This document shows, piece after piece, positions 8,326 through 16,464 of a stretch of DNA of 41,540 nt. A program made the position numbers and the translations under genes. Within the stretch, counting starts at the first letter, position 1; every line of letters starts with the position of its first letter. This stretch comes from an uncultured Pelagibacteraceae bacterium (lineage in GTDB: Bacteria; Pseudomonadota; Alphaproteobacteria; Pelagibacterales; Pelagibacteraceae): positions 1 through 41,540 of the forward strand of contig CACOSU010000008.1 of assembly GCA_902629935.1 (NCBI GenBank). Direction: 5' to 3'. The notes beneath the pieces were generated by a model, which was not told the origin of the DNA, ran no database searches, and was given only the letters and a program-made list of their open reading frames with translations.

Positions 8326-9681
8326 ATGAGTGAAGAAATTCTAATTGTAGACGATAATGCTGACATAAGAAATATAATTAATGAGCTAATTATTGATGCT
8401 GGTTATAAAACACGTTTAGCTGCGAATTATAATCAAGCTCTTGGTGAAATAGATAAAAAGCTTCCAGATGTAGCTATTCTAGATGTAAAGTTAGATAAAG
8501 GTGATAATGATGGTATTGAACTTCTTTCTCATATCAAATCTAAAAATATAGATATACCTGTTATAATTATATCTGGTCACGCAAATATTGAAATGGCTGT
8601 TAAATCATTACAGCACGGTGCTTTTGAATTTATAGAAAAACCATTTGATCAAGAAAGGTTATTAAACTTTGTTAAAAGAGCAGTTGAAAATTTTAATTTA
8701 AAAAAACAAAATAAAGAATATGAGAGTAAACTATTTTCGTCCTATGATCTTATAGGAAATAGTAAAAATATCTCAAATATTAATGAGCAGGTTAAAAAAA
8801 TATCTGTAACAGAGAGTAGAGTATTTATTACAGGACCTTCTGGATCGGGCAAAGAACTAATAGCAAGAAAAATTCACAAAACTTCAAAAAGAGAGAAAAA
8901 TGCATTTGTTGTTTTAAATGGAGCTTTATTAGATATTAACAAATATGAGTTAGAATTATTCGGCGAAGAAAAAGAGAATGGCTCAATATCCTATGGTGCA
9001 TTAGAAAAAGCAAACAACGGAACTCTTTTAGTTGATCAAGTTTCAGAAATACCTTTAGATATTCAGTCAAAAATATTGAGGGTTTTAACAGACCAAAAAT
9101 TTAAAAGAGTTAATGGTAGTAGCGATGTAAGTGTTGATGTTAGGTTGATTTGCTCTTCTAGTAAGGATTTAAAAAAAGAAATAGAAATAGGAAATTTTAG
9201 GGAAGATCTATATCATAGAATAAATGTTTTCGAAATTAATGTTGACCCACTAAATCAAAGAATATCCGATATACCACTTTTAATTAAATATTTTTCAAAA
9301 AAAATATCTGAAAACTATAAAATAAAAGAATTAGATATAGATATAAATAACAGTTATATTCTCAATCACAATTGGCATGGTAATGTAAGAGAATTAAGAA
9401 ATTTAATTGAAAGAATAGCTATTCTTCAACCTGATACAAAAGATAAGATTTCAAATATTATAAAGGAATCTCTAAAAAACATAAATTTTGATGATCAAAT
9501 AGCAGAAAACAGCCTATCTGTGCCATTAAAAGAAGCTAGAGAAAAGTTTGAAAAAGAGTATTTAACTATTCAATTGAAAAAATTTAATGGAAATATCTCA
9601 AAAACAGCAAACTTTGTTGGTATGGAAAGAAGTGCTTTGCATCGAAAATTAAAAGGCCTAGGTATTAAAGAATTTAATTAA
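8326..9681 (+). CDS. ntrX: NtrX-like response regulator with degenerate sigma-54 activator core
   Basis: The 451-residue protein has a receiver domain with acidic pocket D9/D10, phospho-acceptor D53, S83 and K105. Next comes an AAA+ domain of sigma-54 activator type (about 140-375) and a FIS-type helix-turn-helix at the C-terminus (NISKTANFVGMERSALHRKL, about 425-445). Walker A GPSGSGKE is intact at 170-177 and the arginine-containing FREDLYHRIN is at 291-300. However, the segment after ELFG lacks the GAFTGA loop that contacts sigma-54, and Walker B reads LLVDQV (234-239) with Gln in place of the usual Glu. It probably acts as a DNA-binding regulator without sigma-54. It abuts trkA with no gap. 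The family is secure; the mechanism is inferred. Confidence 0.9.
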   Translation: MSEEILIVDDNADIRNIINELIIDAGYKTRLAANYNQALGEIDKKLPDVAILDVKLDKGDNDGIELLSHIKSKNIDIPVIIISGHANIEMAVKSLQHGAFEFIEKPFDQERLLNFVKRAVENFNLKKQNKEYESKLFSSYDLIGNSKNISNINEQVKKISVTESRVFITGPSGSGKELIARKIHKTSKREKNAFVVLNGALLDINKYELELFGEEKENGSISYGALEKANNGTLLVDQVSEIPLDIQSKILRVLTDQKFKRVNGSSDVSVDVRLICSSSKDLKKEIEIGNFREDLYHRINVFEINVDPLNQRISDIPLLIKYFSKKISENYKIKELDIDINNSYILNHNWHGNVRELRNLIERIAILQPDTKDKISNIIKESLKNINFDDQIAENSLSVPLKEAREKFEKEYLTIQLKKFNGNISKTANFVGMERSALHRKLKGLGIKEFN

Positions 9682-11073
9682 ATGAACATTATCATTTGTG
9701 GAGCTGGAAGAGTAGGGTTTACTATAGCTAAACAACTTAGTGAGCAAGGTCACTCTATTACAGTTATAGATCCTTCAAGCGAGGATATTCAAAAAATCGA
9801 TGATGCACTAGATGTTAAAGCTATTGTTGGAAAAGGAACATACCCTTCAATTCTTGAAAAAGCGAACGCAGCCGAAACAGATATGATTATTGCTGTAACA
9901 AGGAATGATGAAATTAATATGGTAATTTGTCAGATTGCATTTTCAATCTTTAAAATCCCAAAAAAAATAGCAAGAATAAGGTCTCAAGATTATCTTAATC
10001 CAAAATTTACTACAGTTTATAACAAAGAGAATTTACCTATAGATGTAATTATTTCTCCAGAAATTGAAATTGCTAAATCAATTCAGAGAAAACTTGAAGC
10101 ACCCGGAGCACTCGATAGTGTTCCTTTCGCTGAAAATAAAATTAGATTATTAGAAATTTTAATTAATGACAATTGCAAATTAATAAATATTAAACTTAAA
10201 GATTTAACAAAAAAATATCCTAATTTGGACGCAAATATTATTGGAATAATAAGAGATGAAAAATTTTTAATTCCAAAGAAAAATGATGATGTAAAGGAAA
10301 ATGATAAAATTTATGTGATAATAAATTCTTCTCAAATGTCAGAAACATTAGAAGCTTTTGGGCACAATGAAAAAATATCAAAGAATATTTTAATTGTTGG
10401 TGGTGGTAATATTGGTTTTAATTTAGCTAAAAATATTGAGGAGACTCTTGATTCAGCCAGAGTTAAAATTATTGAGAAAAATAAGGAAAGAGCAGAATTT
10501 CTTGCTAGCGAACTGAACAATACCATAGTTATTAATGGTGATGCATTAGACGAAGAAGTCTTGGCAGAGGCAAATCTTGAGGAAGCAGAAACAGTACTTG
10601 CTTTAACAAACGATGATGAAGATAATTTAATGGTAAGCGTTCTTGTTGAAAAATTTGCAAAAGACGAAAAAGATATTGATGATAAAAGAACCATGGCTTT
10701 AATTAACAAGCCTAATTATTCTTTGTTACAAAACTCACTAAAAATAGATGATCTTATTGATCCTAGAATGAATACAGTATCAAGTATATTAAAACATATT
10801 CACAAAGGCACTATTGAAACTGCTTACACAATTATGAATGGTGAATTTGAGGTTATAGAAGCCGAAATAATCGAAACATCAGAACTCATTAACAAAGAAT
10901 TAAAAAATTCAAATTTACCAGAAGAAATAAGAATTGGTGCAGTTTTAAGAGAAGAGAAAGTTATAATACCTCGATCAAATTTTGTTTTTCAAAAAGAGGA
11001 TAAAGTTGTTTGCTTAGCTAAAAAAGATACAATTTCTGTAGTTGAAAATATATTTAGAATTAGTTCTATTTAA
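9682..11073 (+). CDS. trkA: Trk potassium uptake regulatory subunit TrkA
   Basis: TrkA is the cytoplasmic NAD(H)-binding gating subunit of the Trk potassium uptake system. The 463-residue protein is the usual tandem duplication: two RCK units, each a Rossmann domain followed by a TrkA-C domain. The first nucleotide-binding motif is CGAGRVG (residues 6-12) and the second is GGGNIGFNLAK near 240-250. Acidic residues at the ends of the second strands (VIDPSSE, IIEKNKE) fit NAD binding. It starts immediately after the ntrX stop and is followed after three bases by trkH, so all four genes from ntrY are probably one transcription unit. ntrX-trkA adjacency is common in alphaproteobacteria. Confidence 0.95.
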   Translation: MNIIICGAGRVGFTIAKQLSEQGHSITVIDPSSEDIQKIDDALDVKAIVGKGTYPSILEKANAAETDMIIAVTRNDEINMVICQIAFSIFKIPKKIARIRSQDYLNPKFTTVYNKENLPIDVIISPEIEIAKSIQRKLEAPGALDSVPFAENKIRLLEILINDNCKLINIKLKDLTKKYPNLDANIIGIIRDEKFLIPKKNDDVKENDKIYVIINSSQMSETLEAFGHNEKISKNILIVGGGNIGFNLAKNIEETLDSARVKIIEKNKERAEFLASELNNTIVINGDALDEEVLAEANLEEAETVLALTNDDEDNLMVSVLVEKFAKDEKDIDDKRTMALINKPNYSLLQNSLKIDDLIDPRMNTVSSILKHIHKGTIETAYTIMNGEFEVIEAEIIETSELINKELKNSNLPEEIRIGAVLREEKVIIPRSNFVFQKEDKVVCLAKKDTISVVENIFRISSI

Positions 11074-11076
11074 CAA

Positions 11077-12483
11077 ATGTCTTTATTCAGAGTAAAATAC
11101 TTAAGTTTTTTTTTTATATTAATATCAATCTTTTCTTTCTTTAATATTATATATTCTTATTATTTTAACCTATATCTAAATCTCAATACTTATTATTTTT
11201 GTTTTATTGTATCTGCTGTAATTGGATTATTTTTTTATAAAGTTAAAACAGGTGAAAAAAAACCAACAATATTTGAAAAAATATTAACTGTTTTATTGGG
11301 GTATGTCTTAATGCCTTTAGTTTTAACAATACCTCTTTATTTAAGCATTTATAATTTAACTTTTTTAAATGCTTTTTTTGAGACTGTATCTGGTTTTACG
11401 TCAACAGGATTTACTATCTTTGAAAACATAAGACATATCGATCAAGGTTTAATTTTATGGAGATCCTCCATACAATGGATCGGAGGTTTATATTTTCTAT
11501 ATTCTATTATTTTTTTAATAGATATTTATGATGAAAGTTTGAAAAAATCTTTAACTAATTTTCTATCTTTTAATTCTACCGAGGTACTAAAACAATCAAT
11601 TAAAATTTTACTACTTTACTCAGGATTAACTGTATCAATTTTTATTATTTTAAATATTTTTGGGATAAGATCATTTAATTCGTTAAATTTAGCAATGACT
11701 ATAATTTCATCTGGTGGATTTCTCCCTGTTAATGAACTTTCATCAATTTTAATTAACGATTTTCAGGTTATTATATTTTCAATTTTAATGCTGATCTCAT
11801 TTTTTAGTATTTTTTTTATATATAATTTAATTTTTTTAAGAAATAAAAATATAAATTTTTTTTATGAAGATATTCATTTATTTTTATACTTTTTAGCAGT
11901 GGTGAGTATTTTTTTTATTTTTTTTAGTTATAATAATAACTTTATCTATAGCTTTTTATCCTTAGTGAGCAGTATTTCAAATATAGGTATCTCGCTTAAT
12001 GTTAATCAAAATAATTTAAACTTTATATATATTTTATTAGTAGTTATTGGTGGATCTTTTTTTTCAACAAGTTCAGGTTTGAGATTTTTAAGAATTTATT
12101 CACTAACAAAATATTCATTTAATCAAATACTTTCATTCAGCAGGCCAAAGAATGTTTTTATGAATAAACTTGTATTTTCGAAAATTAACTTTGACTTCAA
12201 TGATATAAATAAATATTTTTTAACAATATTAATATTTATTATTTCTCTTTTTTTATTAACAATTTTATTATCTTTATCTAATATTCAATTTGAATATGCG
12301 TTTAAATTAGCTATATTAACTTTGATGAACACAGTTAACTCTTCTGCTTATGGTTTATCTGACCTTGATTTTCAAAATTTGCACTTTTTAACCAAATATT
12401 TTCTTATATTTTTTATGATAATCGGAAGAGTTGAACTTTTATCTCTATTATTAATATTTAAAAAATATCTTTTTAAAAATTAA
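11077..12483 (+). CDS. trkH: Trk potassium uptake transmembrane subunit TrkH
   Basis: TrkH is the membrane pore subunit of the Trk K+ system and works with the adjacent TrkA. The 468-residue protein is extremely hydrophobic, with about ten membrane segments and four weakly repeated pore-loop units. The first selectivity-filter segment is visible as ETVSGFTSTGFTIF near residue 100, and SIQWIGGLYFLYSIIF follows. Later glycine- and serine-rich loops (ISSGGFLP, GGSFFSTSSGLRFLR, NTVNSSAYGLS) are the remaining pore units. Coding sequence is very AT-rich, with long T runs, as expected for Phe/Ile/Leu-rich segments in this genome. It is the last gene of the ntrYX-trkAH block; no clear terminator follows before tRNA-Arg. 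Confidence 0.92.
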   Translation: MSLFRVKYLSFFFILISIFSFFNIIYSYYFNLYLNLNTYYFCFIVSAVIGLFFYKVKTGEKKPTIFEKILTVLLGYVLMPLVLTIPLYLSIYNLTFLNAFFETVSGFTSTGFTIFENIRHIDQGLILWRSSIQWIGGLYFLYSIIFLIDIYDESLKKSLTNFLSFNSTEVLKQSIKILLLYSGLTVSIFIILNIFGIRSFNSLNLAMTIISSGGFLPVNELSSILINDFQVIIFSILMLISFFSIFFIYNLIFLRNKNINFFYEDIHLFLYFLAVVSIFFIFFSYNNNFIYSFLSLVSSISNIGISLNVNQNNLNFIYILLVVIGGSFFSTSSGLRFLRIYSLTKYSFNQILSFSRPKNVFMNKLVFSKINFDFNDINKYFLTILIFIISLFLLTILLSLSNIQFEYAFKLAILTLMNTVNSSAYGLSDLDFQNLHFLTKYFLIFFMIIGRVELLSLLLIFKKYLFKN

Positions 12484-12510
12484 TTTAGTATTATATATAT
12501 CTTAAAATTT

Positions 12511-12587
12511 GCGCCCTTAGCTCAGCTGGATAGAGCATCGGTTTTCTAAACCGAGGGTCGGAGGTTCGAATCCTCCAGGGCGCGCCA
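12511..12587 (+). tRNA. tRNA-Arg (anticodon TCT)
   Basis: A full cloverleaf can be folded: acceptor GCGCCCT paired with AGGGCGC, a D arm starting GCTC, an anticodon stem TCGGT/ACCGA around the loop TTTCTAA (anticodon TCT), and a T stem GGAGG/CCTCC with loop TTCGAAT. Discriminator base G and an encoded CCA (12585-12587) complete it. It reads AGA codons, by far the commonest arginine codon in this window. Confidence 0.96.
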
Positions 12588-12588
12588 T

Positions 12589-12603
12589 CAGTGTTTTTCA
12601 CTG
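12589..12603 (+). repeat. Short hairpin just 3' of tRNA-Arg
   Basis: CAGTG, a five-T loop and CACTG form a perfect 5-bp stem starting two bases after the encoded CCA. No T-run follows, so it is not a standard terminator. It may help 3' processing of the tRNA transcript or be incidental. The rest of the 12604-12762 gap holds only weak promoter-like hexamers (TTGACT at 12625-12630 with TAATTT 16 bases on) and the palindrome noted separately. Confidence 0.35.
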
Positions 12604-12723
12604 TCATTGTTAGCAAAATTGTCCTTGACTGAAGTTCTTACAAATTTAATTTTCATTTTATATTTTTCTTGAAGACTTTTTTCTTACATGTTTAAATTAA
12701 GGATATTCAAAAGTAATTTTGAA

Positions 12724-12741
12724 TTATTTGTTAACAAATAA
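12724..12741. promoter_or_regulatory. Perfect 18-bp palindrome upstream of the amino-acid binding protein gene
   Basis: TTATTTGTTAACAAATAA reads the same on both strands and ends 21 bases before the start codon of the binding-protein gene, in the expected 5' leader. A perfect palindrome of this length is a reasonable operator candidate, although AT-rich sequence raises the chance level. The binding factor is unknown to me. Confidence 0.4.
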
Positions 12742-12762
12742 AAATAACATAAAGGAAGAATA

Positions 12763-13803
12763 ATGTTTAAATACTTAAAACAATTAACTTCTTTAGTTGC
12801 TATGGTTGCAGTGTTGTTTACTTTTACAACAGAAACTATGGCTGCTAAAAAATCTAAAACACTTAAAAACACTCAAAAAAAGGGTTTTGTAAGATGTGGA
12901 GTATCTCAAGGTCTTCCAGGATTTTCTAATGCTGATGCAGCAGGAAATTGGACTGGTATCGACGTTGACGTATGTAGAGCGGTAGCTGCTGCAGTACTAG
13001 GTGATGCAAACAAAGTTAAGTTTACACCATTAAGTGCCAAAGAAAGATTTACAGCTTTAACTTCTGGTGAGATTGATATCTTATCAAGAAACACAACTTG
13101 GACTCTTTCTAGGGATGCTGATATCGGACTTACTTTCGTTGGAGTAAACTTCTACGATGGTCAAGGTTTCATGGTTAGAAAAAGTTCTGGTATTACTTCA
13201 ACAAGCCAATTTAAAGATGGTATCTCAGCTTGTACAAATATTGGTACAACAACTGAGTTAAATATGAGAGACTTCTTTAACTCTAAAGGAATTTCTTATG
13301 AGCCAGTTGCTTTTGAAAAAGCTGATGAAGTCGTAGCTGCTTATGATGCTGGTAGATGTGATACTTACACTACTGATAAATCAGGTTTAGCTGCACAAAG
13401 AACTAAAATGTCTAATCCAGATGATCACATTGTATTACCTGAAACTGTTTCTAAAGAGCCTTTAGGACCAGTTGTAAGACAAGGTGACTCTGTATGGGAA
13501 GATATCGTTAGATGGTCTTTAAATGCTATGATCGAAGCAGAAGAGTATGGAATTACTTCTGCAAACGCAGACTCAATGAAAACTTCAGACAACCCAGCTG
13601 TAAAAAGACTAGTTGGTGCTGAAGGTGAATTAGGTGCTGCTTTTGGTCTAGACAATGAGTGGAGCTTAAGAATTATCAAGCAAGTTGGTAATTATGGTGA
13701 AAGCTACAAAAGAAATATAGCTGACACTGGAATTTTACCTGATAGAGGTCCAAATGAATTATGGACTAAAGGTGGAATTCTTTATGTACCACCTGCAAGA
13801 TAA
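12763..13803 (+). CDS. aapJ: Polar amino-acid ABC transporter, periplasmic binding protein (AapJ/YhdW type)
   Basis: This 346-residue family 3 solute-binding protein begins with a signal peptide (basic start, hydrophobic core about 8-22, probable cleavage after MAA near residue 28). Recognisable binding-protein segments are RCGVSQGLPGFS, GNWTGIDVDVCRAVAAAV, ALTSGEIDILSRNTTWT and a KSGLAAQR region. The length and the four-gene context match AapJ/YhdW, which bind a broad range of L-amino acids. It is preceded by a clear ribosome-binding site (AAAGGAAG) and followed by a strong hairpin before the permease genes, which should give more binding protein than permease. Codons look more G+C-rich than in the permease genes, consistent with high expression. 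Substrate specificity cannot be read from sequence. Confidence 0.9.
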   Translation: MFKYLKQLTSLVAMVAVLFTFTTETMAAKKSKTLKNTQKKGFVRCGVSQGLPGFSNADAAGNWTGIDVDVCRAVAAAVLGDANKVKFTPLSAKERFTALTSGEIDILSRNTTWTLSRDADIGLTFVGVNFYDGQGFMVRKSSGITSTSQFKDGISACTNIGTTTELNMRDFFNSKGISYEPVAFEKADEVVAAYDAGRCDTYTTDKSGLAAQRTKMSNPDDHIVLPETVSKEPLGPVVRQGDSVWEDIVRWSLNAMIEAEEYGITSANADSMKTSDNPAVKRLVGAEGELGAAFGLDNEWSLRIIKQVGNYGESYKRNIADTGILPDRGPNELWTKGGILYVPPAR

Positions 13804-13821
13804 TTGCATATTTAACTAATT

Positions 13822-13854
13822 AAAAAGGGCTAGATTTTTCTAGCCCTTTTTTTT
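13822..13854 (+). terminator. Strong hairpin with T-run between binding protein and permease genes
   Basis: GGGCTAGA and TCTAGCCC (13827-13834 and 13839-13846) form a perfect 8-bp stem with a TTTT loop, extended by five A-T pairs (A run at 13822-13826). A run of eight T (13847-13854) follows. This is a textbook intrinsic terminator, but it sits 12 bases before the permease start. It probably acts as a partial terminator and protects the 3' end of the binding-protein message. Confidence 0.85.
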
Positions 13855-13866
13855 ATAAGCGTTCAA

Positions 13867-15018
13867 ATGGACCTGAAAATACAAAAAATCATTCCTCAAT
13901 TAATTACCGTTTTAGTTGTAGTACTGGTTTTTGGATTTTTTACATACAACGCTCAAATCAATATGGAGAATAGAGGTATTGATTTTGGTTATGGTTTCCT
14001 TTCTCAAGAATCTTCATTTGATGTACAGTTTTCACTTATAGAATACGACGGATCACATTCTTACTTCAGAGCTTATCTAGTTGGTTTGCTTAATACTATT
14101 TTAGTTTCTGTAATTGGAATTATTATTGCAACAATTTTAGGAGTTATAGTTGGTGTAGCAAGACTTTCTCCAAATTATTTAATAAATCAGTTCGCTGCTT
14201 TTTACGTGGAATTTTTTAGAAATATCCCATTACTTTTACAAATATTTTTTTGGTATTTTGCTGCTTTAAGAGCTTTACCTTTGCCTCAGGATGCAGATGC
14301 AATGTTGGGTGTTTTTTTCTTAACGATTAAAGGTTTATATGTTCCAGCATTTATTTGGGAAAATCTCAATGTATTTTTATATTCAATAATTGCAGCAATA
14401 ATTGCAATAGTTGTAATTAGAATTCATGCAAGAAAGGTTCAAGAAACACAAGGTAAACAGTTACCAGTTTTTTGGATATCAGTAGGTTTAATTTTTATTT
14501 TGCCTTTATTAAGTTTTTTAATAGGTGGTGTAAGTTTATCTTTTGAAATTCCTAAATTAAAGCAATTAGCTACAACTTCATTCAAATATGAAGGTGGCAT
14601 AAGCTTACCTCCCGAATTAATAGCTTTAACTTTATCACTGGCTTTATATACAGCAACTTTTATTGCTGAGTGTGTAAGAGCAGGAATACAAGGTGTAGGG
14701 AAAGGACAAAAAGAAGCAGCTGCATCTATTGGATTAAATCCTAATCAAGTTTTAAAATTAGTTGTTATGCCACAAGCATTAAGAATTATTATTCCACCAA
14801 CAACAAACCAATATTTAAATTTAACTAAGAATTCCTCATTAGCTGCTGCTATTGCTTATCCTGATCTAGTGTTGGTTTTTGCGGGAACAGCATTAATGCA
14901 AACTGGTAAAGCGATTGAAATAGTTTCAATAACAATGCTTACTTACTTGAGCTTAAGCATTTCAATTTCAATTCTTATGAATTGGTACAACAAAAAAATT
15001 GCTATTAAGGAAAAATAA
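13867..15018 (+). CDS. aapQ: Polar amino-acid ABC transporter permease (AapQ/YhdX type)
   Basis: This 383-residue inner-membrane protein has an N-terminal span (about 10-26), a periplasmic loop, and a HisM-type permease domain. The segment VEFFRNIPLLLQIFFWYF is typical of the family. The cytoplasmic EAA loop reads EAAASIGLNPNQVLKLVVMPQAL near residues 278-300, the contact site for the ATPase. AapQ/YhdX members are longer than simple HisM permeases because of an insertion between the first spans and the EAA region, as seen here. It follows the hairpin terminator and directly abuts the second permease gene, so the two form the heterodimeric channel. Some readthrough of the hairpin is needed unless a separate promoter exists, and none is obvious in the 63-base gap. 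Confidence 0.9.
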   Translation: MDLKIQKIIPQLITVLVVVLVFGFFTYNAQINMENRGIDFGYGFLSQESSFDVQFSLIEYDGSHSYFRAYLVGLLNTILVSVIGIIIATILGVIVGVARLSPNYLINQFAAFYVEFFRNIPLLLQIFFWYFAALRALPLPQDADAMLGVFFLTIKGLYVPAFIWENLNVFLYSIIAAIIAIVVIRIHARKVQETQGKQLPVFWISVGLIFILPLLSFLIGGVSLSFEIPKLKQLATTSFKYEGGISLPPELIALTLSLALYTATFIAECVRAGIQGVGKGQKEAAASIGLNPNQVLKLVVMPQALRIIIPPTTNQYLNLTKNSSLAAAIAYPDLVLVFAGTALMQTGKAIEIVSITMLTYLSLSISISILMNWYNKKIAIKEK

Positions 15019-16461
15019 ATGTCAAAAATTAATTTTTTAAAACCAGGTAAAGATAATTTAACTACATTTATATTCATGGGTTCATTTTTATTTGTTATTA
15101 GTGTTATTGATGTTTTTCTTAATTCATTTTTTAGTTTAAATATCACTGGTTTTTTACCTTCATCATTAAGCTTTATAATTCCAATTATATTAGGTTTTAT
15201 AGGACTGTACTTTATTAGAATTGAACACAGTGGTAATAAATTTCTAGATCAAGTAAATAAAAATATTAATACAAGTAATTTTAATGCAATCTTATCTCTA
15301 TTAATTATTTTTATAATTATTAAATCAATACCACCAGTTTTAAGTTGGTTTGTGGTTGATGCAAGTTTTGCTGGTGATAGTAAAGATGTTTGCTCAGGCA
15401 CTGGTGCTTGTTGGACTTACATTAAAGTTTGGTTTAGAAGGTTTATGTATGGAATGTATCCAAATGCAGAACAGTGGAGAATAAATTTATCTTTTATTGC
15501 TTTAGCTCTTTTAGGTTCTGTAGGATATTTTGCTACAGAAAAATTTAAAAAATATTTAACTTTATATTATGTTGTAATTTATCCATTTATAGCATTCCTA
15601 TTTATTTTCTTTTTTATATCAGGTGGCCCTATATTTTTTGACTTTTCTTATGGAATAATCGCAGCAGTAATTTCAATAATTATTGGTTTCTTTATTCCAA
15701 GTAAATTTAAATTTTATTATTTTATATTTGTGCCAATAACTCTTTATATTGCTTTAAAATATTTCATCTTTTATGAGGAATTAATTGAACTAGGTAAACT
15801 TGATGGATTAAATTGGGTTGAAACAGGAGCTTGGGGGGGATTATCACTTACATTTATAATTTCATTTTTCTGTTTAATTTTCTGTTTTCCTATAGGAATG
15901 GCATTCGCTCTTGGTAGAAGATCAGATTTTCCGTTAATAAGATATATATCAATTGGGTTTATTGAATTTTGGAGAGGTGTTCCGTTAATTACAGTTTTGT
16001 TTATGTCTGCTGTGATGTTTCCAATGTTTTTACCTGCAGATTTTTTTATAGATAAATTGGTGAGATGTATAATAGCTATTTCTTTATTTGAAGCAGCTTA
16101 TGTTGCTGAAGTTATTAGAGGAGGTTTACAAGCATTACCACGTGGTCAATACGAAGCTGCAAAATCATTGGGTATGGGATATTGGAGAATGCATATATTT
16201 GTAATTCTTCCTCAAGCTTTAAAATTAGTAATTCCAGGTATTGCTAATACTTTTTTAGCTCTAGTTAAAGATACTCCTCTAATATTTGTAGTTGGTTTAC
16301 TTGAAATAGTAGGAATGTTAAATTTAGCCAAAACTAATCCAGAGTGGTTAGGTTTTGCTATGGAAGGCTATGTTTTTGCTGCAATAATTTTCTGGATTAT
16401 TTGTTATGCAATGAGTAAGTATAGCTATAATCTAGAACAGAAATATAAAACAGAACGATAA
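15019..16461 (+). CDS. aapM: Polar amino-acid ABC transporter permease (AapM/YhdY type)
   Basis: The 480-residue protein is the second permease subunit. Its N-terminal half has several spans and a periplasmic-type segment with CSGTGACWTYIKVWFRRF and YGMYPNAEQWRINL, characteristic of AapM/YhdY. The C-terminal half is the conserved HisM-type core: GFIEFWRGVPLITVLFM near 315-330 and the EAA loop YEAAKSLGMGYWRMHIFVILPQAL around 375-400. It starts right after the aapQ stop and is followed after three bases by the ATPase gene. The extra N-terminal spans are normal for this subfamily. The pair is expected to form a channel for polar L-amino acids, with substrate choice set by the binding protein. 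Confidence 0.92.
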   Translation: MSKINFLKPGKDNLTTFIFMGSFLFVISVIDVFLNSFFSLNITGFLPSSLSFIIPIILGFIGLYFIRIEHSGNKFLDQVNKNINTSNFNAILSLLIIFIIIKSIPPVLSWFVVDASFAGDSKDVCSGTGACWTYIKVWFRRFMYGMYPNAEQWRINLSFIALALLGSVGYFATEKFKKYLTLYYVVIYPFIAFLFIFFFISGGPIFFDFSYGIIAAVISIIIGFFIPSKFKFYYFIFVPITLYIALKYFIFYEELIELGKLDGLNWVETGAWGGLSLTFIISFFCLIFCFPIGMAFALGRRSDFPLIRYISIGFIEFWRGVPLITVLFMSAVMFPMFLPADFFIDKLVRCIIAISLFEAAYVAEVIRGGLQALPRGQYEAAKSLGMGYWRMHIFVILPQALKLVIPGIANTFLALVKDTPLIFVVGLLEIVGMLNLAKTNPEWLGFAMEGYVFAAIIFWIICYAMSKYSYNLEQKYKTER

Positions 16462-16464
16462 ATT

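Noticed and set aside
10332..10709. 125-codon - strand open frame inside trkA
   Set aside because: It is antisense to the second nucleotide-binding domain of TrkA, rich in Ser, and without start signals. The trkA frame explains the sequence.
12625..12652. Promoter-like TTGACT...TAATTT pair ahead of aapJ
   Set aside because: Spacing is acceptable, but the -10 is a poor match and AT-rich DNA gives many such pairs. It is mentioned only as a weak possibility.
12688..12741. 17-codon frame (MFKLRIF...) upstream of the binding-protein gene, starting with the same 10-mer ATGTTTAAAT as that gene
   Set aside because: No ribosome-binding site precedes it and no regulatory codon pattern is visible. The repeat is most likely chance in AT-rich DNA.
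12684..12872. 62-codon - strand open frame across the aapJ leader and start
   Set aside because: It is antisense to the aapJ signal peptide, with no ribosome-binding site or recognisable domain.
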